This document shows positions 47,450-55,995 of a DNA stretch of 64,000 bases, piece by piece. This stretch comes from Bacteroidota bacterium. Lineage in GTDB: Bacteria; Bacteroidota; Bacteroidia; Chitinophagales; Chitinophagaceae. The DNA lies in the NCBI GenBank assembly GCA_947452555.1, contig CANGDH010000007.1:48737-112736 (forward strand), given 5' to 3'. Every line of letters starts with the position of its first letter. The stretch's first letter is position 1. Under the pieces are notes generated by a model. It was not told the DNA's origin and searched no databases. It saw only the letters and a list, made by a program, of their open reading frames with translations. Both the position numbers and the translations under genes were made by a program.

Positions 47450-48325
47450 ATGCCAGGTACCCGATCCGCCTCCTTAAAACGCAGTAAACCTAACTATATT
47501 TATAGTATAGTTGGTGTAGCTATTGTGTTATTTATAATGGGCATTATGGGATGGCTTTTTTTGAATCTTCATTCTATTGGAGATAATTTTAAAGAAGACA
47601 TTCGAATCAGCGTTTATATGAGAAGTGCTGATAAAAATACTATTGGTAAAATTCAAGCTTTTATTGCGAATCAGCCTTATGCGAAAAATGTTGAATATAT
47701 AGACAAGGTAAAAGCAAAAGAAATCTGGAATAAAGAGAATAGTGAGGACTGGGCTAAAATTTTAGACGTCAACCCATTACCTGAAAGTGTAGACTTTTTC
47801 GCAAAAGCGAACTATGTTAATCCAGATAGCTTAAGTAAAATTACAACAGACATCACAAGTAATTTCAAGGATGACGTTGCAGACATTCAATATCCAAAAA
47901 GTTTGGTAACTAGTTTAAATGAGAGAGCAGCTAAATTAGGTGTTATCTTTTTAGTGATGTCTATCATACTTGGCATTATCATCATTGTAAGTATTGATAA
48001 TACTATTCGACTTGCTATGTTTAGTAATCGTTTTTTAATTAAAACAATGCAAATGGTAGGAGCCACAAGAGGCTTTATTGCTAAACCCCTTGTGATTCGT
48101 GCTTTAATAAATGGATTAATAAGTGCCGCAATTGCACTTGTAATTTTATTCACTTTAATTCAATGGGCTGGTGCACAGTTTCCTCAAATTCAAACTTTAC
48201 AAGGCTTAACCAATAATTTGATCTTATTTTCTGGAATCATTATTATTGGTGTAGGTATATCTGTACTTAGCACATATCGAAGTGTTATTAAATATTTAAA
48301 AATGAAACTAGACGAATTATACTAG
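47450..48325 (+). CDS. ftsX: cell division protein FtsX
   Basis: ABC-transporter-like membrane protein that with FtsE couples the division ring to periplasmic peptidoglycan hydrolases, 291 residues. After a cytoplasmic N-terminus and first membrane helix (about 20-42) comes a large periplasmic loop, then three more helices in the C-terminal half, the standard FtsX layout. ftsE is not adjacent. It leads a run ftsX-DUF3098-uppP-MFS-MBL on the + strand. Confidence 0.92.
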   Translation: MPGTRSASLKRSKPNYIYSIVGVAIVLFIMGIMGWLFLNLHSIGDNFKEDIRISVYMRSADKNTIGKIQAFIANQPYAKNVEYIDKVKAKEIWNKENSEDWAKILDVNPLPESVDFFAKANYVNPDSLSKITTDITSNFKDDVADIQYPKSLVTSLNERAAKLGVIFLVMSIILGIIIIVSIDNTIRLAMFSNRFLIKTMQMVGATRGFIAKPLVIRALINGLISAAIALVILFTLIQWAGAQFPQIQTLQGLTNNLILFSGIIIIGVGISVLSTYRSVIKYLKMKLDELY

Positions 48326-48373
48326 TCTAATTATATTCTACATTAAATTACAAAACTGATTAAACAATATTAT

Positions 48374-48613
48374 ATGAGCCAACAACCTAATAAAAAATCA
48401 CTTGATTTTTTTGGCAAATCAAACTACACATGGATGCTTATTGGTGCAGCCTTAATCTTAATAGGTATGTTATTAATGTCTGGGGGGAAAAGTCCTAATC
48501 CAGATGTATTTAACGCCAATGAAGTATATAGCTTTAGACGTATTACACTAGCTCCTTTAGTTATTATGGCAGGATTCATTGTTGAAATTTATGCAATATT
48601 CAAAAAGCACTAA
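48374..48613 (+). CDS. DUF3098 membrane protein
   Basis: A 79-residue protein with two predicted membrane helices (about 17-35 and 54-74) joined by GGKSPNPDVFNANEVYSFRR, the DUF3098 pattern of Bacteroidota, where it usually sits next to ftsX. It is 48 nt after ftsX. A role in division or envelope is inferred from position only. A terminator begins 16 nt after its stop. Confidence 0.9.
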   Translation: MSQQPNKKSLDFFGKSNYTWMLIGAALILIGMLLMSGGKSPNPDVFNANEVYSFRRITLAPLVIMAGFIVEIYAIFKKH

Positions 48614-48629
48614 AAAATACTTAATTTGT

Positions 48630-48656
48630 AAAGCGATGAGCAATCATCGCTTTTTT
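48630..48656 (+). terminator. terminator just before uppP
   Basis: AAAGCGATGA and TCATCGCTTT form a perfect 10-bp stem with a GCAA tetraloop, then a T-run to 48656. The uppP ATG is at 48668, leaving only 11 nt. A near-consensus TTAATTTG precedes the hairpin. Confidence 0.75.
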
Positions 48657-48667
48657 AATACATATAC

Positions 48668-49462
48668 ATGAATACATTACAGACTATTATAATTGCTATC
48701 ATTGAAGGTATCACGGAATTTCTACCAATTTCTAGTACTGCACATATGAAATTTGCGAATCCCTTATTAGGTATTCCAGACAGCCCTTTTGTAGACTTAT
48801 TTGAGATTGTAATTCAGTTTGCTGCTATTGCTTCTGTGCTAGTGATTTATCGAAAAAGCTTCTTCAATTTTAAAGAACCTAGTTTTTATTTTAAATTAAT
48901 TGTGGCCGTATTCCCTGCATTACTATTTGGAGCAGTACTCAAAAAATACATTGACGCAGTACTTAATAATTTACAAGTAATAGCTGTTGTAATGCTTATT
49001 GGAGGTATTATTTTATTATTCATTGATAAGTTATTTGAGAAAAATAAAAACACTACATCAGACCATATTAGTTATAAAAAATCTTTTATTATCGGTTGCT
49101 TTCAAGTACTCTCTATTTTATTTCCAGGTTTAAGTAGAAGTGCTGCAACTATCATAGGTGGCATGAGCCAAAAGCTGACCAAAAAAGCGGCGGCTGAATT
49201 TTCTTTTTTCTTAGCAGTTCCAACTATGTTAGCAGCATCCGCAAAAAGCTCTTTAGACGTTTATAAAACAAACCCAGAGGTATTTGCTACCGGTAATTTA
49301 ACCACTTTGTTAATAGGCGGGATTGTGGCTTTTGCAGTGGCTTTAATTTCAGTGCAGTTTTTTATAAAAATTGTGCAAAAAAGAGGATTTGCCATTTTTG
49401 GGTGGTACCGCATTATTTTAGGAATTACTATCTTGACTTTATTATATACAAAACATATATAA
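48668..49462 (+). CDS. uppP: undecaprenyl-diphosphate phosphatase
   Basis: BacA/UppP, a polytopic membrane enzyme that dephosphorylates undecaprenyl pyrophosphate to recycle the lipid carrier of cell-wall synthesis, 264 residues with about seven to eight helices. The signatures are EGITEFLPISSTAH (residues 13-26) and the second motif GLSRSAATIIGG. Bacitracin resistance is a known consequence in the family. It lies after a terminator and 3 nt before the MFS gene. Confidence 0.95.
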   Translation: MNTLQTIIIAIIEGITEFLPISSTAHMKFANPLLGIPDSPFVDLFEIVIQFAAIASVLVIYRKSFFNFKEPSFYFKLIVAVFPALLFGAVLKKYIDAVLNNLQVIAVVMLIGGIILLFIDKLFEKNKNTTSDHISYKKSFIIGCFQVLSILFPGLSRSAATIIGGMSQKLTKKAAAEFSFFLAVPTMLAASAKSSLDVYKTNPEVFATGNLTTLLIGGIVAFAVALISVQFFIKIVQKRGFAIFGWYRIILGITILTLLYTKHI

Positions 49463-49465
49463 GCT

Positions 49466-50776
49466 ATGCAGACTGCTTCAAAAAAAGTTGTAAATGGATG
49501 GGCTATGTATGATTGGGCTAACAGTGTTTATAGTCTTGTAATTACATCCACTATATTCCCTGCTTATTACGAGGCAGTAACAGGTGATGGAAATGAAAAT
49601 TCATTAATTGATAAAATTAAAATTGGAAATTTTGAATTTATCAATACCGCACTTTATAATTATGCGCTAGCTATTGCATTTATTATTGTAGCGATACTTT
49701 CTCCCATATTATCCTCCATTGCCGACTACCGTGGAAATAAAAAACAATTCCTAATGTTCTTTTGTACACTAGGAAGTATTGCTTGTAGTTCGCTTTATTT
49801 TTTTGATAGTAGTCATATTACAACCGGATTAATATCAGTGATTATTGCTTGTGTTGGTTTTTGGGGAAGTTTAGTATTTTACAATTCTTACCTACCTGAG
49901 ATTGCTGCACCAGAAGACAGAGACCGAATTAGTGCAAAAGGTTTTACCATGGGTTATATTGGTTCTGTTATTTTACAAATAATATGTTTCATTTTTGTTT
50001 TAAAGCCTGATCTATTTGGGATTACAGTAGGCAAAGCTTCTCAAATATCCTTTTTATTAGTAGGTATTTGGTGGTTCGGATTTGGACAATGGGCTATTTC
50101 GAAACTGCCTGCTAGTTTACATATTGTTCGAGACAAAAAACAAGACAATATCCTTACTTCAGGTTATAGAGAATTACATTTAGTTTGGAAACAATTAACC
50201 CATTTGCCAACGCTTAAAAGTTTTTTAACTGCTTTTTTCTTTTTTAATATGGGGGTTCAGACAGTTATGCTAGCCGCAACTTTATATGGAAAAAGTGAAT
50301 TGAATATTCCTACAACCAATTTAATCATCGCAATACTTATTATTCAACTAGTGGCAATTCCTGGCGCCTATTTTATGGCAAAATTAGCAAGTAGTTGGGG
50401 GAATTTTAAAACATTGATGGTGGCAGTGATTGTATGGATTTTTGCTTGTATTATTGGATACTATATCCCCAGAAACGGAGTAATGCAATTTTATGGTCTA
50501 GCCGTATTAGTTGGATTTGTAATGGGTGGTATTCAATCTGTAAGCAGAAGTACTTATGCAAAACTGATGCCTGTCACTAGAGATACCACTAGCTTTTTTA
50601 GTTTTTACGATGTGACTGAAAAAATTGCCATTGTAATTGGTATGTTTAGTTTTGGTTTTATTAATGAACTTACTGGTTCTCAAAAAAACTCGGTATTAGC
50701 GCTTTGTATATTCTTTATTTTGGGCTTAATTTTGTTATATCGTACCGCAAAGCTTCAGAAACATGCAACTGCATAG
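49466..50776 (+). CDS. MFS transporter, UMF1/Atg22-like family
   Basis: A 436-residue major facilitator of about 12 helices. The start VVNGWAMYDWANSVYSLVITSTIFPAYYE is diagnostic for the UMF1 (Atg22-like) group; fungal Atg22 exports amino acids from vacuoles, while bacterial members are uncharacterised. It lies 3 nt after uppP and its 3' end overlaps the next gene by 14 nt, so the run is tightly coupled. Substrate not known. Confidence 0.87.
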   Translation: MQTASKKVVNGWAMYDWANSVYSLVITSTIFPAYYEAVTGDGNENSLIDKIKIGNFEFINTALYNYALAIAFIIVAILSPILSSIADYRGNKKQFLMFFCTLGSIACSSLYFFDSSHITTGLISVIIACVGFWGSLVFYNSYLPEIAAPEDRDRISAKGFTMGYIGSVILQIICFIFVLKPDLFGITVGKASQISFLLVGIWWFGFGQWAISKLPASLHIVRDKKQDNILTSGYRELHLVWKQLTHLPTLKSFLTAFFFFNMGVQTVMLAATLYGKSELNIPTTNLIIAILIIQLVAIPGAYFMAKLASSWGNFKTLMVAVIVWIFACIIGYYIPRNGVMQFYGLAVLVGFVMGGIQSVSRSTYAKLMPVTRDTTSFFSFYDVTEKIAIVIGMFSFGFINELTGSQKNSVLALCIFFILGLILLYRTAKLQKHATA

Positions 50777-51632
50777 TATACATACAGGTAATTTTAAATT
50801 AGATGGCGGCGCTATGTTTGGTGTTGTTCCTAAATCTATTTGGAATAAATTAAACCCAGCTGACGAAGTTAATTTATGTACCTGGGCGTTACGTTGTTTA
50901 TTGGTAGTAGAAGGAGATCGTAAAATACTTATTGATACCGGCATTGGAGATAAACAAGATGCAAAATTTTTAAGCCATTACCATTTACATAATACTAAAA
51001 GCTTAAAGCAAGCTTTACAAGAAATTGATCTTGAACTTTCTGATATTACAGACGTATTACTGACTCATTTACATTTTGATCATGTAGGGGGTGCTATTCA
51101 AAAAAAAGAGGACCAATTAGTCTTGACATTCCCTAATGCAACTTATTGGGTAAGTGAGCCGCAATGGGACAATGCAAGTCATCCCAATAAAAGAGAAAGA
51201 GCATCTTTCTTAAAAGAAAATATTGAGCCATTATTAGCTAGTGGAAAATTGAAAATAATAAGTTTGCCAGCTTACCAAAGTGATAATGAATTACAAACTA
51301 TTCATTTTAGTGCGCATATTTCATGTATTGTTGTAAATGGACATACAGCAGGTATGCTACTTCCTAAAATCAAGTATGGTAATCATGAAATTGTTTTCAT
51401 GGCTGACTTACTTCCTTCCGTGGGACATCTTCCTATACCATACATAATGGGCTATGACATGCAGCCCTTAATTACTTTGCAAGAAAAAGAATTGTTTTTA
51501 CAAGAAGCCCTAAAAAATAATTACACTTTATTTTTTGAACACGATGCTATGTACGAATGCTGCACCTTAGAACAAACAGAAAAAGGTATACGCGCAGCTA
51601 CTATATTTAATTTAGAAAATATTTTGAAATAA
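50763..51632 (+). CDS. MBL-fold metallo-hydrolase
   Basis: A 289-residue metallo-beta-lactamase-fold hydrolase. Metal motif THLHFDHVGG (H102, H104, D106, H107), later GHTAGMLL and FMADLLPS, and the start FKLDGGAMFGVVPKSIW, typical of the quorum-quenching lactonase/MBL subgroup. Substrate unknown; lactones or thioesters are possible. The ATG overlaps the MFS stop region by 14 nt in another frame, implying coupled translation. It is convergent with the DUF3108 gene, 51 nt away. Confidence 0.87.
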   Translation: MQLHSIHTGNFKLDGGAMFGVVPKSIWNKLNPADEVNLCTWALRCLLVVEGDRKILIDTGIGDKQDAKFLSHYHLHNTKSLKQALQEIDLELSDITDVLLTHLHFDHVGGAIQKKEDQLVLTFPNATYWVSEPQWDNASHPNKRERASFLKENIEPLLASGKLKIISLPAYQSDNELQTIHFSAHISCIVVNGHTAGMLLPKIKYGNHEIVFMADLLPSVGHLPIPYIMGYDMQPLITLQEKELFLQEALKNNYTLFFEHDAMYECCTLEQTEKGIRAATIFNLENILK

Positions 51633-51683
51633 ATTGAGTGTGATTTACTTTCAAGTCAATTTGAATTGGCTAATATATTACGC

Positions 51684-52472
51684 TTATTGAACTAACTCAA
51701 TTAGTGAAGCTAATGGATGTCTCAAATTTTCATACCCCACCATATCCATCTTAATAGTACCAACAATGATAGGTGTTTCTAACCTTACTGGGATATGATT
51801 AGCGTCGTCGGTAATCCAGATAGTCATATGCTCCCCTCCCTTAAACATAGAGCCTCTAACTAACAATGGCGCTAACTTGATAGCTTTAAAAGTGCCATAT
51901 TGAGTACTAACTACCTCCTTTCCTAAATATTTGAAATAGGAAGGATATAAATCTTTGTCCAAGAAAAAATTAAGATACACTTTATCTCCTACTTGTAAAT
52001 TAGAAAAATTCATATTTCTTGCAGCATACACTGCACTAATGACATCATAGGTACAGTCTGATGTAGGATAGCTTATGTTGGAAGTCGTCGCAGATCTATT
52101 TTTTTGATTAAACTGGATTAAATCGGATTGATGAAAACTTCCCTCATTAATACTACGAGTGAACTGATATGGGAGTAATGTTTTACTATCCACAACGCTT
52201 TCATATTTGTCTCTAACTTTAAAAATCCAATCATAATTAGCATTGGATTTACCTAATGCAGTAAATGTATACGTTTCAGTTCCATTTAAACTAGAACTAA
52301 TTGTATTAAAATCGGCTTTGCCCGCATTTACATATATTCCAATTACGTTGTAAAAAATAGTATAATGAATTTTTTCACCAGACAAAAAAGATGTATTTGT
52401 TTGATTGCAAATATTATTATCTGCCGGTAATAAAAAAGTGAATAAAAATAAAAGGATCTGAATAATTAGCAT
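51684..52472 (-). CDS. DUF3108 family exported protein
   Basis: A 262-residue protein with an N-terminal signal-like helix (residues 1-17, MLIIQILLFLFTFLLPA). The mature part starts FLSGEKIHYTIFYNVIGIYVNAG, the DUF3108 pattern, and is predicted mainly beta with recurrent WITDDANHIPVRLE type strands; no catalytic motif is apparent. It is 33 nt downstream of the flippase-like gene on the same strand, and both are envelope proteins. Function unknown. Confidence 0.82.
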   Translation of the reverse strand: MLIIQILLFLFTFLLPADNNICNQTNTSFLSGEKIHYTIFYNVIGIYVNAGKADFNTISSSLNGTETYTFTALGKSNANYDWIFKVRDKYESVVDSKTLLPYQFTRSINEGSFHQSDLIQFNQKNRSATTSNISYPTSDCTYDVISAVYAARNMNFSNLQVGDKVYLNFFLDKDLYPSYFKYLGKEVVSTQYGTFKAIKLAPLLVRGSMFKGGEHMTIWITDDANHIPVRLETPIIVGTIKMDMVGYENLRHPLASLIELVQ

Positions 52473-52505
52473 ACTGTTTTTTTTACCGTCGTTTATCTAT
52501 CAAAT

Positions 52506-53423
52506 TTATTGTTTTAATCTGAAACCTAATAATAAGAATGCACCAATTATTGCTGGCAATAAAAAATTCACCGCCCAGATTAAAGTTGACAAGCTAATCA
52601 ACAATAAACTATTGTGACTCCAAGGCGACAATAATAATAAAATAATTTGACCTCTAATTACCAACTCCGTAATGCTAATAGTTGGCAAAACGCTTAAAAA
52701 TAAGAACATAGCTGCAATGGCAGCCCAAAGTGCTGGATAAGGAATTGGAATATTTAATATATGTACTGCCCAACTATATTGCAATAAAAATACAGTATAT
52801 CTTAAAAAGGAATAAATTAATAGCTTCTTTTTGGTAGTTATTTCAATTTGTAAAAAATTGAAAGAAGCAAACCATCCAGAAAATTTAATTTGATTGAAAT
52901 AAATAAATAATACCAAAATCATTAAAAAAGGGCTTACCCATTTTAACCATGGCAAAAAGGGAGGGTTAACAAATAATGCAAATGATCCAACAACAATAGT
53001 AACAATTAATTGAGCATAGGAAGACCATGCCATCTTGCCGACCGCTAACATTTTATTCCCTGTTTCTAACATCAAAGTTCTTCCTACATATTCGCCAATT
53101 CGATTAGGTGTATAAAATGCAAATGCCTGCCCAACAAAAACGCTCTTCACTGCTGATTTTAAAGAAATTTCAGTTTCGGATTTTAATACAACTTTCCATT
53201 TAATAGATTCTATAAGAAAATTCAAAAGCATTAAAGACAACAATACTAGCCAATTGAAAATTGATATACTTTGAAGTTGGCTCTGAATTTGACTTCCATA
53301 AGCAGCTAAATTTTGATTACTACCCACTTCTCTATAAATAGCAACACTGCAAACAATAAATAAAAAAATACCTACACTTTTTTTACCCAACGAAATAAAT
53401 TGTTCTTTTGATATCCTCATCAT
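52506..53423 (-). CDS. flippase-like membrane protein (LPG-synthase TM domain family)
   Basis: A 305-residue polytopic protein of the lysylphosphatidylglycerol-synthase transmembrane/UPF0104 family, about 7-8 helices. The conserved FYTPNRIGEYVGR loop is present. Members without the catalytic synthase domain are thought to flip lipids or glycolipids; the cargo here is unknown. I use the ATG at 53423; a TTG at 53432 is in frame upstream. Pairs with the DUF3108 gene; divergent from ruvC. Confidence 0.8.
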   Translation of the reverse strand: MMRISKEQFISLGKKSVGIFLFIVCSVAIYREVGSNQNLAAYGSQIQSQLQSISIFNWLVLLSLMLLNFLIESIKWKVVLKSETEISLKSAVKSVFVGQAFAFYTPNRIGEYVGRTLMLETGNKMLAVGKMAWSSYAQLIVTIVVGSFALFVNPPFLPWLKWVSPFLMILVLFIYFNQIKFSGWFASFNFLQIEITTKKKLLIYSFLRYTVFLLQYSWAVHILNIPIPYPALWAAIAAMFLFLSVLPTISITELVIRGQIILLLLSPWSHNSLLLISLSTLIWAVNFLLPAIIGAFLLLGFRLKQ

Positions 53424-53471
53424 AGCTATCAAAGTTCGGAAATTGCTATGATATATGTAACTTTAATGTAC

Positions 53472-54038
53472 ATGTCAAAATCACCAATAATTTTAGGGAT
53501 TGATCCTGGTACACAAATACTTGGGTATGCTATATTAAAAGGGGGGACAAAACCGGCCCTAATAGCTATGGATGTTTTAAAACTCACCAAGGAAAAAGAC
53601 ATTTATGCAAGACTTCAGATTATTCATGCTAAGATAATTGAACTTATCACGGAATATCAGCCAGTTCATTTTGCAATTGAAGCTCCGTTTTTTGGTAAAA
53701 ACGTGCAAAGTATGCTAAAGCTAGGTAGAGCACAAGGAGTTGCAATTGCTGCTGCTATGCAATTCCAATTGCCGGTAACTGAATATGCACCTAAAAAAGT
53801 AAAACAATCCATTACAGGCAATGGTAATGCTGATAAAGATATGGTCTGGAAAATGTTGGAAAGGGTATTGCAAATTGAAAAAAAACCTAAGTACTTTGAC
53901 GCTACTGATGCACTGGGTGTAGCGTTATGTCATTGGTATCAAATAAGTGGCCCAGTTTTACCCCCAGTATCAGGAGCTAAGAGTTTAAAAGGCTGGGATG
54001 CTTTTCTCGCAAAAAATCCTGGTAGAATTAAAGTTTAA
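53472..54038 (+). CDS. ruvC: Holliday junction resolvase RuvC
   Basis: Endonuclease that cleaves Holliday junctions moved by RuvAB, 188 residues. The four acidic metal ligands are visible: D11 (LGIDPGT), E70 (FAIEAPFFG), D143 and D146 (YFDATDALGVALCHW). The ATG at 53472 gives the usual length; ATGs at 53448 and 53466 are in frame, but a near-consensus TAACTTTA (53458-53465) makes the downstream start more likely. Divergent from the flippase-like gene. Confidence 0.94.
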   Translation: MSKSPIILGIDPGTQILGYAILKGGTKPALIAMDVLKLTKEKDIYARLQIIHAKIIELITEYQPVHFAIEAPFFGKNVQSMLKLGRAQGVAIAAAMQFQLPVTEYAPKKVKQSITGNGNADKDMVWKMLERVLQIEKKPKYFDATDALGVALCHWYQISGPVLPPVSGAKSLKGWDAFLAKNPGRIKV

Positions 54039-54068
54039 AAATTACTAACCAATTTGCGCATGTTACGC

Positions 54069-54089
54069 ATTCCAATTAATTATTGGAAT
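54069..54089. terminator. weak hairpin between ruvC and the HIT gene
   Basis: ATTCCAAT and ATTGGAAT form an 8-bp stem with TAATT loop between convergent genes. No T-run, so terminator function is doubtful. Confidence 0.35.
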
Positions 54090-54111
54090 AAAGTCTCCTA
54101 ATTTATAGCGG

Positions 54112-54501
54112 CTATAACTTAGTTACAATCAACTGTTGAATGGCAATAAATTCTTCTTTTGTAAACTGTAATTTGGGGCGAGCAAAATTAATGTCATCTG
54201 CTTCCTTTATTGGAATTAAATGAACATGTGCATGCGGCACTTCTAATCCTACCGTTACCATACTCACTCTATTACAATCAAAACTTGCTTCAATGGCTTT
54301 TGCAATTGGTTTAGCAAATAAAAGTAATGCTGCTAAATAGTCGTCCGGGACATCAAATATTTTATCTACTTCTATCTTTGGCACTACCAATACATGTCCT
54401 TTTTGTAATGGGAATATATCTAAGAATGCATAAAACTGCCCAGATTCTGCAATCTTATAAGAAGGAATTTCACCATTTATAATTTTTGTAAAAATTGACA
54501 T
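54112..54501 (-). CDS. HIT family nucleotide-binding hydrolase
   Basis: A 129-residue histidine-triad protein, cleaving nucleoside phosphoramidates or related nucleotides. The catalytic triad is HAHVHLIPI (H90, H92, H94); the N-terminal IINGEIPSYKI and KGHVLVVPK motifs match the Hint/HinT group. It is 7 nt downstream of greA on the same strand, an operon. Usual length for the family. Confidence 0.92.
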   Translation of the reverse strand: MSIFTKIINGEIPSYKIAESGQFYAFLDIFPLQKGHVLVVPKIEVDKIFDVPDDYLAALLLFAKPIAKAIEASFDCNRVSMVTVGLEVPHAHVHLIPIKEADDINFARPKLQFTKEEFIAIQQLIVTKL

Positions 54502-54508
54502 GCTACTA

Positions 54509-54985
54509 TTAAATAGTAATATTATCTACCATGAATTTCATAATACCATTAGGCGCTTGAATTTCCGCAATCTCACCAATTTTTTTCCCGATCAATCCTT
54601 TTCCAATTGGAGAAGATGCCGAAATTTTTCCTGCTTTTAAATCAGCTTCCTTCTCTCCTACTAGTTGATAAGTAATTGTTTTTTTAGTAGCTTGATTTGT
54701 AATAGTTACTTTAGTTAAAATAGTAACTTTACTAGTATCAATGGTGTTAGGGTCTACAATTTTAGAATTTGAAATAGATGCCTCTAATTGCTTTATTTTA
54801 GACTCCAACATTCCTTGTGCTTCTTTTGCTGAATCATATTCTGCATTCTCTTTCAAGTCGCCTTTTTCTCTTGCTTCTCCAATAGCTTTAGAAGCTGCTG
54901 GACGATCTATAGATTTCATACGATGTAATTCTTCACGCATCTTATCAAAGGTCTCCTGTGTTACGTATACGTTAGTTTCGCTCAT
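54509..54985 (-). CDS. greA: transcription elongation factor GreA
   Basis: Rescues backtracked RNA polymerase by stimulating transcript cleavage, 158 residues as usual. It starts VTQETFDKMREELHRMK; the N-terminal coiled coil spans about residues 10-80 with acidic tip DLKENAEYDSAKEAQG; the C-terminal FKBP-like domain ends SPIGKGLIGKKIGE. Its leader contains a terminator between the only good -7 box and the ATG, so attenuation is likely. HIT gene follows. Confidence 0.96.
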   Translation of the reverse strand: MSETNVYVTQETFDKMREELHRMKSIDRPAASKAIGEAREKGDLKENAEYDSAKEAQGMLESKIKQLEASISNSKIVDPNTIDTSKVTILTKVTITNQATKKTITYQLVGEKEADLKAGKISASSPIGKGLIGKKIGEIAEIQAPNGIMKFMVDNITI

Positions 54986-55003
54986 GACTTACTGTTTAGT
55001 AAT

Positions 55004-55040
55004 AAAAAAAAATACAACGCCACATAATTGTAGCGTTGCA
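55004..55040 (-). terminator. intrinsic terminator in the greA leader / after 2-hydroxyacid dehydrogenase
   Basis: Read leftward: TGCAACGC paired with GCGTTGTA, extended inward by TACA with TGTG, giving a continuous 12-bp stem with an ATTA loop, then nine U (55004-55012). It lies 24 nt after the dehydrogenase stop and before greA. It may end the rsmA transcript, act on greA, or both. Confidence 0.8.
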
Positions 55041-55045
55041 CTATA

Positions 55046-55053
55046 CAAATATA
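55046..55053 (-). promoter_or_regulatory. -7 box of greA
   Basis: TATATTTG on the - strand, 11 nt after the dehydrogenase stop and just before the terminator hairpin. No other TAnnTTTG lies between it and the greA ATG. Confidence 0.5.
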
Positions 55054-55064
55054 TAAAAAAATGC

Positions 55065-55994
55065 TTAAATGATAGCCAATTTTTCTAATACCACCCTTGC
55101 CATACGTTCATAAGCCTCGTGACTATAACCAGCTATATGAGGAGTTGCAATGAAGTTGGGAAAGCCAAATAGTCCGTCTAAAGTAGCCCTTTCTGATGGG
55201 CTATAATTTACTAATTGTTCATTTTCCATCACATCTAAGCCCGCTCCTCTAATTTGTTGACCTTGTAAAGCTTTAAGTACCGCCTTCGTATCTGTGACCT
55301 GTCCTCTGCAAGTGCTTAAAAAATATGGCTTACGTTCTAATCCTTCAAAAAAAGCGTCATTCGCATAATGGTGTGTTAATGTAGTTAATGGCAAATGCAA
55401 GCTTATTACATCTGCTTCTTGCTGAATACGCTCCAAACTAGATGATCGAATCTGATGAGTTTCAAAATTATCTCTATAAATATCATGTGCTAAAATTGCC
55501 ACATCGAATCCTGATAAAACTTTTGCAAAAGCAGTGCCCGTATTCCCAAATCCAATAATACCCACTTTTTTCCCTGTTAACTCGTCTGCTCTATTATTAT
55601 TTCTTATCCATGCTCCTTTTTGTATTTCCATAAAGGAACTATGAATGCGATTCATTAAACTCAATAACAATCCTAATGCATGTTCCCCAACTGTGGTGCA
55701 ATTTCCTTCTGGACTCGACACACATTTAATTCCTTTAGCACTAGCATAGTCTGTATCAATTAATTCCATTCCACTACCTAAACGTGCAATCCATTTTAAA
55801 TTTGCCGCTTTGTCAATTAATGCAGCATCTACTTTTAATCTTGTGGTGACAACTAGTCCTGATGCGATAGAAATGATTTCCACTAATTCCTTATAATCAA
55901 TCGCAGGTTTGTATATTATTTCATAGCCCTTTTCAATTAAAGTATCGATTAGGAAATCATGGACTGGTGCTGTTATAATTACTTGTAAAGCCAT
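55065..55994 (-). CDS. D-isomer-specific 2-hydroxyacid dehydrogenase
   Basis: NAD(P)-dependent dehydrogenase of the D-2-hydroxyacid family, 309 residues. The nucleotide-binding motif is VGIIGFGNTGTAFAKVL; the catalytic set is visible as the arginine in STCRGQVTDTKAVL, the glutamate in VMENEQ and the histidine in ATPHIAGYS. Substrate (D-3-phosphoglycerate, glyoxylate or another 2-oxo acid) is not decided; it lacks the C-terminal ACT domain of long SerA. The frame extends upstream into rsmA, but the ATG at 55994, one nucleotide after the rsmA stop, is the fitting start. Confidence 0.85.
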   Translation of the reverse strand: MALQVIITAPVHDFLIDTLIEKGYEIIYKPAIDYKELVEIISIASGLVVTTRLKVDAALIDKAANLKWIARLGSGMELIDTDYASAKGIKCVSSPEGNCTTVGEHALGLLLSLMNRIHSSFMEIQKGAWIRNNNRADELTGKKVGIIGFGNTGTAFAKVLSGFDVAILAHDIYRDNFETHQIRSSSLERIQQEADVISLHLPLTTLTHHYANDAFFEGLERKPYFLSTCRGQVTDTKAVLKALQGQQIRGAGLDVMENEQLVNYSPSERATLDGLFGFPNFIATPHIAGYSHEAYERMARVVLEKLAII

Positions 55995-55995
55995 A

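Noticed and set aside
54069..54089. Operator between ruvC and the HIT gene
   Set aside because: The dyad is between two 3' ends, so an operator role is unlikely; listed only as a weak hairpin.
54741..55088. 115-residue rightward open frame over greA
   Set aside because: It is antisense to greA and its leader hairpin; no conserved pattern.
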